From positions 1 through 5,551 of the forward strand of contig JAPKYY010000954.1 in assembly GCA_026394095.1 (NCBI GenBank): a DNA stretch of 5,551 nt. The letters run 5' to 3'. The notes beneath the pieces were generated by a model, which had not been told where the DNA came from, did not search any database, and saw only the letters and a list, made by a program, of their open reading frames with translations. This document shows positions 1 through 5,551 of this stretch, one piece after another. Position 1 is the stretch's first letter, and each line of letters begins with the position of its first letter. This stretch comes from Acidobacteriota bacterium (GTDB taxonomy: Bacteria > Acidobacteriota > Terriglobia > Bryobacterales > Bryobacteraceae). The position numbers and the translations under genes are program-made.

Positions 1-785
1 CGATGACAGAAGAAGCCCGCCGCTTCGTCCGCGACCTCGCCTGGGGCGAGCGTAACTTCATGGACTTGCTCACGGACCCCCACGGCTATCTCAGCGCAGA
101 CCTCGCCGCAATCTACGATCTCCCCGTACCCACCCGCGAATACGAACGCGTCCGCTTCGCAGAGAAATCCGAACGAGCAGGCATCCTCGGCCAGGCCCTG
201 TTTCTGGCCAGCACCGCGAAGCCCGACGACACCTCACCCACCGCGCGCGGCCTCTTCGTGCGTGAACAACTACTCTGCCAGCACGTACCGCCCCCACCTC
301 CGGGAGTCGACACCAATCTGCCCGTTTTGTCAGAAGACAAACCCTTGACCAACAAAGAGCGCCTTGGCGTGCACCTCTCTTCCCCCACCTGCGCTGGCTG
401 CCACACGCTCATCGACCCGATCGGCTTTGGCTTTGAAAAATTTGATGCCATCGGCGGACGCCGTGAAGCGGCAAAAATCCTCTTCAAGGACGACAAGAAA
501 TCGATTGACCTGCCGCTAGACACCAGCGGCTACCTGGCCGGCATCAAGTCGGCCAACTTCACCAACCCTCGGGAACTGGGCGAAATCCTCGCCCGCACCG
601 AGATCTGCCAGGAGTGCATCGTCAAGCAACTCTTCCGCTACACCACAGGCAGACTTGAAACCCTGGCCGACCGCCCCATGATTCAGGACCTCACCAAGCG
701 CTTCCGCAACTCGCAATTCCGCTTCAAAGAGCTTATGCTAGGCCTAGCGGTCCACCGCGCTACAGTAACGGAGAAAGGACGATAG
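1..785 (+). CDS. C-haem-binding DUF1592/DUF1588/DUF1585 protein, C-terminal part (5'-truncated)
   Basis: This is the C-terminal 260 residues of a planctomycete-type cytochrome-like protein. Numbering from the ATG at 3: residues 1-40 match the end of DUF1592 ([18 protein letters not shown]). Residues 58-152 match DUF1588, with [12 protein letters not shown], then [11 protein letters not shown] at 92-102, then the c-type haem site CAGCH at 130-134 (C130, C133, H134) followed by [15 protein letters not shown]. Residues 170-250 match DUF1585, with LPLDTSG, a CQEC pair at 202-205 and [10 protein letters not shown]. Family members usually carry several hundred more residues upstream, so the ATG at position 3 is probably internal and the gene continues beyond the window. 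Proteins with CxxCH haem sites mature outside the cytoplasm. The stop abuts the start of the DUF1552 gene, as is usual for this pair, implying one transcript. The exact role is unknown. The family call is secure; the electron-transfer role is inferred. Confidence 0.9.
   Translation, partial: MTEEARRFVRDLAWGERNFMDLLTDPHGYLSADLAAIYDLPVPTREYERVRFAEKSERAGILGQALFLASTAKPDDTSPTARGLFVREQLLCQHVPPPPPGVDTNLPVLSEDKPLTNKERLGVHLSSPTCAGCHTLIDPIGFGFEKFDAIGGRREAAKILFKDDKKSIDLPLDTSGYLAGIKSANFTNPRELGEILARTEICQECIVKQLFRYTTGRLETLADRPMIQDLTKRFRNSQFRFKELMLGLAVHRATVTEKGR
774..779 (+). promoter_or_regulatory. Ribosome binding site of the DUF1552 gene
   Basis: AAAGGA lies 6 bases before the ATG at 786, inside the last codons of the upstream gene. 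The upstream TAG (783-785) is directly followed by ATG, so the two genes are probably translationally coupled. This fixes the start of the DUF1552 gene. Confidence 0.7.
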
Positions 786-1959
786 ATGGCCAACGTAATC
801 ACTCGTAGAATGCGAATCTCGCGGCGCACCCTGCTGCAAGGTTTGGCACTCCCACCGCTCGTCTCGATGTTCAACTCCACCGGCACTGCCTATGCAGCGC
901 CCGGCAAAACCACCGCGCCCATCGAAAGCCGCTTCGTCCTCTGGTTCAACGGCAACGGCGTCCCCGAGCGCTACTGGATTCCAACCGAAACCGGCCGCGA
1001 CTTCCAACTCTCCCCCTGCCTGCGCCCTCTCGCTCAGTACCGCGATCAACTCCAAGTCCTCTCCGGCCTCGACAACTCAGCCGCCGCCCTCCCCGGCCCC
1101 GGCAACGGCCATCACAACTCGATGAGTGCATTGATGAGCTGCACCACCTTCACCGGCCGTGGCGCAGGCGGAGCATCCATCGATCAAGCCATCGCCGGCA
1201 AAATCGGCGGCGACTCCCGCTTCCGCTCTCGACAAATTGGCGTCTCGCAGGAATCCTTTGGCGAAAGCATCCAGCGCAACATGAGCTGGGCTGGCTACGA
1301 TCGCGCCCTGCCACCAGAGATGATCCCGAGCCGCCTCTTCTACCGTCTTTTCGGCGCCCGCGAAATCAGTTGGGTAAACCGCAAGCGCTCGATCCTCGAT
1401 GCAGTGCGTGAAGATGCAAAGACCCTCAAAACCAAGCTGCCCACCGACGACGCACAGCGAGGCCCACGCCCTGATCACCAGACAGACCCGTGTTGCCTCC
1501 TACATGCTTACCAAGTGCCAGGGCCTCGCACGCTTCCCCTGGCTTGGCTACACCGCAGCACGCCATCACGATTACACCCATCAGGACGGCAAGGCTCCCG
1601 GTGCGGATGGCCTCGACGGCCAACGCATCCTGCGCGATATCTGCCGCTGGCACGTCGAAGAATTCGCCTATCTCCTCGGCCGTCTCAAATCAACGCCCGA
1701 AGGCGACGGGACTCTCCTCGACAACACCGTATTGCTCTTTGTGCACGAACACGCTGAAGCCAATAGCCACAAGAACAACGGCCTCGCCGCAATTGTCGCG
1801 GGCAATGCAGGCAAGCGACTGGCGCTTGGCCAGCACAGCAAGGTTACCGGTACGGTTGGGGATCTTTACCTCACACTGGCCGATGACGGGCTTCAGGCCG
1901 GCTTGGGCAAATACCCAACAGCGGCCAAGCGCATGGGCGAGATCCTCGTCTCGGCCTAG
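786..1959 (+). pseudogene. DUF1552 family Tat-exported protein, broken by frameshift and internal deletion
   Basis: The reading frame from the ATG at 786 gives a good DUF1552 start. A twin-arginine signal (SRRTLLQG, arginines 13-14) is followed by a hydrophobic stretch and an AYA/A cleavage region near residue 37. Family features follow: [15 protein letters not shown] (residues 50-64), LSGLDN (92-97), [12 protein letters not shown] (108-119) and SIDQAIA (131-137). After residue 225 (codon 1458-1460) this frame turns into arginine/proline-rich nonsense and stops at 1755-1757. The family sequence resumes in the next frame from about 1459, with TRVASYML, a HHD motif, [15 protein letters not shown] and [10 protein letters not shown], and ends at the TAG at 1957-1959. 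The joined product is about 391 residues. The usual helix (SVRELERRI-like) and the segment up to FQTDTTR are missing, roughly 50-65 residues. So there is a deletion as well as a shift, either a real mutation or an assembly error. The partner is the upstream c-haem protein. Confidence 0.85.
1456..1464 (+). other. Frameshift/deletion junction in the DUF1552 gene
   Basis: The original frame is convincing up to DDAQR (last codon 1458-1460). The +1 frame becomes convincing a few codons later, from about [12 protein letters not shown] (starting at 1459). The two halves do not overlap in family alignment; a segment is absent. The loss must therefore be of a length not divisible by three. The junction is placed to within about 15 bases, because the bases here could belong to either side. 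Confidence 0.7.
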
Positions 1960-2786
1960 TAGCGAATCTCGCACCCGGGCAGAGCGGTACGCAGTTGCTG
2001 CACTGCTGCCTCGGTAATCTTCGTATCCTTCAGGTCGATCTCCTTCAGAGACTTCCAATCGCGCAACAGGCCAATTGCTTCATCGGTAATACGTTTGGAG
2101 CGATGAAGACTCAACCGTTCCAACTTCGGCAGTCCGCGCCGCAGCGGCTCAAGACTGATCGCGGTCACGTTGCTGCCCCCGATGCGCAGCTCACGCAGAT
2201 TCGTCAATGTAGCAATCGCTGCCACACCAGACTCCGTGAGGCTCACGCTCCAAAGCCCCGAATCGGTTCGTTGGGGCCCGCTGAGGTCCAGGTATTCCAG
2301 CGTAGGCATCAGCCGCAAAGCTTGCATCCCGGCATCGGTAAGCTTGTTGCCGCCAAGGGTGAGCTGCTTCAACCGCGGCAGCGAGGTGAGCAGTTCAATC
2401 CCGTTATCCGAGATCTGCGCGAAGCCCAGATCAATCGACTCAAGCGCCGTCAGCGCGCCCAGATAACCCATCGTCGTATCGGTAACTTTGGTGCCACGCA
2501 AGTCAATCCGTCGTAACTGCTTCCAACCCTTCACCGCCGACGCGCCCTCATCGGTAATCAGCTCGGCATAACGCAGATTCAAGTCTTCGAGGCCCGCGAG
2601 AGCTTTCAGTTGCAACAGGCCCTGATCGGTGATGCGGGTCATCGATAAATCCAGCCGCTTCAAGCCCACCTGCCTTGACAGCGCAGGCAAATCGGCATCC
2701 GTAATCCAGCAGGCCCGCAGGTCGACAGAATCGCGAGTGGAGCTTCCGCAATCAAGAGCCAGAAAGGCGAGCATCAACAAGTTCAT
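1956..2786 (-). CDS. Exported leucine-rich-repeat protein (276 aa)
   Basis: The protein starts with a short hydrophobic leader ([13 protein letters not shown]), probably a signal peptide; the D before C13 argues against a standard lipobox. Residues 20-276 form about nine or ten repeats of about 24 residues with the pattern LxxLxLxxTxITDxGLxxL, for example [17 protein letters not shown] (44-60) and [16 protein letters not shown] (118-133). One repeat is longer, with [18 protein letters not shown] at 166-183. The chain ends in a cap, [12 protein letters not shown]. This is the 24-residue bacterial LRR class with ITDxG turns; such proteins are curved binding surfaces, and the ligand is unknown. 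The ATG at 2786 lies 5 bases after the stop of the upstream long LRR gene, so the two are co-transcribed. The stop overlaps the convergent DUF1552 stop. There is no catalytic domain. Fold confidence is high; function is unknown. Confidence 0.88.
   Translation of the reverse strand: MNLLMLAFLALDCGSSTRDSVDLRACWITDADLPALSRQVGLKRLDLSMTRITDQGLLQLKALAGLEDLNLRYAELITDEGASAVKGWKQLRRIDLRGTKVTDTTMGYLGALTALESIDLGFAQISDNGIELLTSLPRLKQLTLGGNKLTDAGMQALRLMPTLEYLDLSGPQRTDSGLWSVSLTESGVAAIATLTNLRELRIGGSNVTAISLEPLRRGLPKLERLSLHRSKRITDEAIGLLRDWKSLKEIDLKDTKITEAAVQQLRTALPGCEIRY
1970..2750 (-). repeat. Degenerate coding repeats of the LRR protein
   Basis: The plus-strand text CATCGGTAA/CATCGGTA recurs at 2081, 2333 and 2549, with looser copies (ATCGGTAAC, ATCGGTGAT, TCGGTAATC) between them. 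On the minus strand these are the ITD codons of successive repeats. The spacing is in multiples of three and often of about 72 bases (2333 to 2549 is 216 bases). This is a protein-coding repeat, not an independent DNA element. Confidence 0.6.
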
Positions 2787-2796
2787 GGCGATCAGC

Positions 2797-2805
2797 TTCC
2801 CCTTC
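2797..2805 (-). promoter_or_regulatory. Probable ribosome binding site of the 276-aa LRR gene
   Basis: On the minus strand the purine run GAAGGGGAA lies about 11 bases before the ATG at 2786, within the last codons of the preceding LRR gene. The spacing is slightly long, so translation may rely partly on coupling to the upstream stop, 5 bases away. Confidence 0.5.
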
Positions 2806-4501
2806 GATTTGGCAGCTTCGAGTCACGGTCCCAGACGATCTTGGCCTTGGGCAGCGCCTTCACCAGACGGGCATGTCCCTGTTCAGAGATAAGTGTGTGA
2901 TAGAGATTTGCATACTGCAAAGTCTGCAGGGCCGCGAGACTATCTACAGCCTCATCGCTCAGGTTCGCGCTGTCCAAACGCAACTCCTTCAGCGGCAAGG
3001 CAATGAGCTGCTTCAGCCCTTCATTGTTGAAGGTGGTGTAGTCGAGGTTGAGTTGCTCGAGCTTGGTGAACAAACGAATCGTCTCGGCCGATGCCCCGGT
3101 CAAACGAGTCCGCACCGCCTCCAGTCTTCGCAGATTCACAAGCGTGCCCAGTGCCGCAAAGCCTTTTGCCGTAAAGCGCCCATGATTGAGCCGAAGCTCT
3201 TCCAGCCCAGTCAGACGGGCAATCTGCGCCAGCCCCGCATCCCCGATATCGGTGCCAGTGAGATCCAGCACACGAAGCGCGGCAAAGGAACCCAACTGCG
3301 CAAGGCTTGCATCGGCAAGATCGGTGTAGGCAAGATTCAATTTGCTCAAAGAAGCCAGATGCACCAGGGCTTCAGCCTTGATGCTGGTAGAGCTAAGATC
3401 GAGTTCCTGCAAGGCCGGTGGCAAGGGCCCTAGCGAGCGCACCAGCGTCCCTGCAAGGCTCAATGATTCCAGCTTCTGCAATCCGGCCAGTTGCGCCAGC
3501 CCGCGGTCAGACACGGTTGTAGACCCAAGCCGCAGGCGTTTCAGCGTGCGCAAGCGTCCAATCGACGCAAGGCCAAGATCACCGATCTCTGTCGCATCAA
3601 GATCCAGTTGTTCCAGCTCCTGAAGCCCGGCGATAACGCTCAGTTGCGCGTCGTTCACCTGTGTGCGTGCCAAAGACAAAGAGCGAATACGCCCGCCACG
3701 CAATTCGGCCAAGCCCCCCAGAGAATCTGTAACCCAGCGGGCAATCGTTGCTTCGCCAGCTCCTGCCGCCGGAGCCGCGCCACTATTCTTCGACACACGA
3801 TTGCCTCCCGAGAAATCCACCTTGCATCCCGGTAAAGCCCCGCGCAGCTTATCAACTCCAGACGCCGTAGCGCGCGTGTAACGCAAGTCGAGAAAAGCAA
3901 GCTCACGCAATCCGGCTAACCGGGCAACGCCCGCATTGGTCAGCTCGGCGCGATAGAGGTTCAGCTCACGCAGCTTCGGCAAGCCGGCAAGAGTTTCAGC
4001 CCCCGCGTCCGTCACCGGCCAACCCAGCAGATTCAGCTTGCGCAAATTCTGAAGTCCCTTCAGATGGGCAACTCCGCGGTCACTGATCTTGAGGCCATAA
4101 AGATCAATCTCCTCAAGAGTATTCAGGTTAGCCAGATAGGCAAGGCCCTCGTCGGTCACAAGGGTGTCACGCAGATTCAAGCGGCGCAGCTTCTTCAAGC
4201 CCACAAGGTTCTTGAGCACCTCATCGGTAGCAGTGGAGTAGCTGAGGTCCAACCCCTCAAGCTGGGCAAATGGTGCAAATGAGAAGTTGCGAATCCGCCC
4301 CTGTGCCAGCCGTAGCTCCTTCAGGTTCACCAGCGCCTCGATGTACTTCAGACCCTTATCCTGCACATTCACGTTGGTCAGAAAGTGCAAGCTGAAGTGC
4401 AGCTTCTCGAGGCTCACAATCGGCGCCAGAAACTTGAGCTCATCATTGGCATCCAGCCGGCTACCAGCCCCCGGATTCCAGCTCGGGCCAGGCAGATATA
4501 G

Positions 4502-4504
4502 CTA
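4502..4504 (-). other. In-frame amber (TAG) codon in the long LRR gene
   Basis: On the minus strand the frame reads LKQLK, TAG, LYLPGPSWNP without any shift. The consensus xLKxLyL suggests a glutamate, glutamine or tyrosine codon here, so a single base change (for example GAG or CAG to TAG) explains it. Three other genes in the window use TAG as the true terminator, which argues against general recoding of TAG in this organism. Confidence 0.8.
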
Positions 4505-4744
4505 CTTCAGTTGCTTGAGGCCAGAGAGCTGCTCCAGGTCTTTGGGTTCAATGATCGTTCCATAGAGATCTACAACAGAGAGCACCAGAGGGTCTTGCTT
4601 CGGAAGCGCAGAAAGATCAGCAATCGGCTGTGCATTCCCAACCACAACCACACGCCCACCCTGCCGGATCACCCACTCGGCCACCGGGCGATCCGGCTGC
4701 GCATACACTACGAGCTGGGCAAAGGCCAGAAGCCAAAGTTTCAC

Positions 4745-4831
4745 GGCTTTATTATCTCAATCATGGCGGAGCTCTGGGATTTCTTGCGCTAAGAATGTAT
4801 AATCCAGCAACTGTGTCTGGATAACCACATT
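4745..4831. promoter_or_regulatory. Divergent intergenic region between the LRR operon and the CHAT gene
   Basis: These 87 bases separate two divergent GTG-started genes and must hold both promoters. It is relatively A/T-rich compared with the genes. A minus-strand candidate -10, TATACA (plus-strand TGTATA at 4796-4801), overlaps the plus-strand TATAAT, but it has no good -35. No clear operator palindrome or riboswitch was seen. Confidence 0.55.
4798..4803 (+). promoter_or_regulatory. Candidate -10 box (TATAAT) of the CHAT gene promoter
   Basis: A perfect TATAAT lies 28 bases before the GTG start at 4832. The best -35 at normal spacing is CTGGGA at 4774-4779 (18-base spacer), which matches TTGACA at only three positions. 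Transcription would begin near 4810, giving a leader of about 20 bases with a weak TCTGGA ribosome site (4816-4821). Confidence 0.45.
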
Positions 4832-5551
4832 GTGAGCATAGATAGAACAAACTACGGAGAAATTGAAATCGGCTTTCACCGGGTCAGGCCCGAAGCCTAC
4901 GAAGTAGAACTGCGTGTTCACGACCCTGATCCCAAGAATCAGGCCATGCATTCTCCGGCAAGAGGGCAGGCCGCTATCGACATTGCTGCCCTGGCCGACC
5001 TGGAAACTGCTCCTCAGGAATACGGCCAGCTTCTGGCCTCTTATGTTTTTGCAAACCAGCAGATCTTGCTTCAGTTCGCAAAGTCACAGGCCGCCTTCAA
5101 GTCTGGCTTCCGGTTGCGAATTCAGATCGCCGAGAGCGCGCCGGAACTGCACAGTCTGCGGTGGGAATTGCTGCGCGATCCCGCCACCGGCCTCTCCCTC
5201 GGCACCTCAGAGCGAATCCTGTTTTCACGATTTCCCGCTAGCCTCGATTGGCGCGAGATCAACCTGCGTCCCAAGGCCAAACTCAAGGCGCTGATCGCAG
5301 TGGCCGCGCCGTCTGACCTTCAAAGCATGGGCTTCGCGCCGGTGCCGGAAGCTGAAGAGAAGGCGCGCGCACTAAAGGCCCTTGAAGGCATTGAGGTACA
5401 GACCCTCGCGCAACCGCTGACACTAGCGAAGCTGGCGGATTCGGTTCGCGGGATGGACATCGTTTATCTCGTTTGCCACGGCGCAATGCTGCCTGGTGAA
5501 GAGCCACTTCTCTTTCTTGAAACCGAAGAGGGCAAGACAAAAGCCGTTCCT
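4832..5551 (+). CDS. CHAT-domain (caspase-like) protein, N-terminal part (3'-truncated)
   Basis: A continuous frame of 240 codons runs off the window end. GTG at 4832 (MSIDRTNYGEIEIGFHRV) is chosen as the start: the frame is open only back to 4793, has no ATG before about codon 38, and a TATAAT lies inside the upstream open stretch. Residues 1-130 are the region that precedes many CHAT domains, with the characteristic LHSLRWELL (106-114) followed by DPATGLSLGTSERILFSR. Residues 143-240 start the CHAT peptidase domain: KALIAVAAPSDL, then VPEAEEKARAL, then DIVYLVCHG, whose histidine (residue 216) is the expected catalytic one. The catalytic cysteine would lie beyond the window. CHAT proteins are caspase-like cysteine peptidases, often fused to TPR, WD40 or NTPase modules; what follows here is unseen. 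No signal peptide or membrane segment is present, so it is probably cytoplasmic. It is divergent from the LRR operon. Confidence 0.88.
   Translation, partial: MSIDRTNYGEIEIGFHRVRPEAYEVELRVHDPDPKNQAMHSPARGQAAIDIAALADLETAPQEYGQLLASYVFANQQILLQFAKSQAAFKSGFRLRIQIAESAPELHSLRWELLRDPATGLSLGTSERILFSRFPASLDWREINLRPKAKLKALIAVAAPSDLQSMGFAPVPEAEEKARALKALEGIEVQTLAQPLTLAKLADSVRGMDIVYLVCHGAMLPGEEPLLFLETEEGKTKAVP

Larger units (their letters stand above)
2792..4744 (-). pseudogene. Long two-module leucine-rich-repeat protein, interrupted by an in-frame amber codon
   Basis: One frame of 651 codons runs from the GTG at 4744 (an in-frame TGA lies just upstream and no other start is available) to the TGA at 2794-2792. 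It is interrupted only by TAG at 4504-4502 (codon 81). Residues 1-16 are a signal peptide (MKLWLLAFAQLVVYAQ). Residues 21-30 (VAEWVIRQGG) are a lead-in found in this LRR class. The first LRR module runs from about residue 60 to a cap ALPGCKVDF (303-311), with an unusual LYLPGPSWNPGAG segment just after the amber codon. A low-complexity Gly/Ala/Ser linker (312-331) follows. A second lead-in (ATIARWV, from 332) opens a second LRR module that ends ALPKAKIVW (630-638). Repeats are about 24 residues (LxLxxTxITDxGL), with a few shorter ones around LPPALQELDL. Repeat proteins of this kind bind ligands; the target is unknown. Without suppression only an 80-residue fragment would be made. A restart at the GTG at 4417 has no ribosome binding site. 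Confidence 0.8.

Noticed and set aside
3..5. ATG as the true start of the first gene
   Set aside because: The sequence begins in the middle of the conserved DUF1592 region, so the frame almost certainly continues upstream of the window.
1077..1478. Minus-strand open frame of 133 codons opposite the DUF1552 gene
   Set aside because: The plus strand encodes clear DUF1552 sequence; the opposite frame has no family features.
1490..2017. Plus-strand frame of 175 codons over the end of DUF1552
   Set aside because: It is the third frame over clear DUF1552 sequence, with a Ser/Thr/Arg-rich composition typical of an out-of-frame reading.
2081..2560. Regular ATCGGTAA copies as a CRISPR-like or regulatory DNA repeat
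   Set aside because: Copies are degenerate, in phase with codons, and encode the ITD turn of each LRR repeat.
2748..2786. Lipoprotein signal in the 276-aa LRR protein (LALDC)
   Set aside because: The residue before the cysteine is aspartate and the -3 residue is alanine, which does not match the lipobox; an ordinary signal peptide is more likely.
1995..3433. Plus-strand open frames of 173 and 186 codons opposite the LRR genes
   Set aside because: They are shadows of the minus-strand LRR codons. Their apparent repeats mirror the LRR periodicity, and they lack any recognisable family or ribosome binding site.
4502..4504. TAG decoded as an amino acid throughout the genome
   Set aside because: TAG is the real terminator of the c-haem gene, the DUF1552 gene and the 276-aa LRR gene in the same window.
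4502..4744. A separate 80-residue small exported protein
   Set aside because: It ends exactly at an in-frame stop within an LRR repeat that continues in the same frame; it is the N-terminus of the interrupted long gene.
4784..4789. TTGCGC as the -35 box for the CHAT promoter
   Set aside because: It lies only 8 bases from TATAAT, far too close for a standard promoter.

Overview
The window (5,551 bp, moderately GC-rich) looks like chromosomal DNA of an environmental bacterium, most likely an acidobacterium of the Solibacter/Bryobacter type; a planctomycete or verrucomicrobial origin is the main alternative. This is inferred from gene content: a planctomycete-type c-haem protein (DUF1592/DUF1588/DUF1585) followed directly by a Tat-exported DUF1552 protein, exported 24-residue leucine-rich-repeat (LRR) proteins, and a CHAT-domain caspase-like protein. 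No taxonomic marker gene is present.

Layout. (1) Positions 1-785, plus strand: the 3' part of the c-haem protein gene, with one CxxCH site. (2) Positions 786-1959, plus strand: the DUF1552 gene, which starts at the base after the previous stop. It is broken near 1458-1462 by a frameshift that appears to go with a loss of roughly 50-65 codons. (3) Positions 1956-2786, minus strand: a 276-aa LRR protein, convergent with DUF1552; the two stop codons share a CTAG. (4) Positions 2792-4744, minus strand: a long LRR gene (651 codons) upstream in the same operon, interrupted by an in-frame amber codon at 4502-4504. (5) Positions 4745-4831: an 87-bp divergent intergenic region with a perfect TATAAT on the plus strand. 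(6) From 4832 to the window end, plus strand: the N-terminal 240 codons of a CHAT-domain protein beginning at GTG, reaching the catalytic histidine motif but not the cysteine.

How the genes relate. The first two genes form the usual c-haem/DUF1552 pair, probably acting in the cell envelope; the biochemical role of this pair is not established. The two LRR genes form an operon of exported recognition or scaffold proteins. The long one is itself two LRR modules in tandem, and all three modules end in a similar cap (ALPGC or ALPKA). The CHAT gene is divergent from the LRR operon, so shared regulation is possible. However, the LRR proteins carry export signals and the CHAT protein does not, so a direct complex is not supported by the sequence.

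Most notable are two independent disruptions in neighbouring genes (the DUF1552 frameshift/deletion and the LRR amber codon). They suggest either local gene decay or errors in a draft or metagenome assembly. No RNA gene, CRISPR array, insertion sequence or attachment site was seen, and no gene-free stretch exceeds 87 bp.
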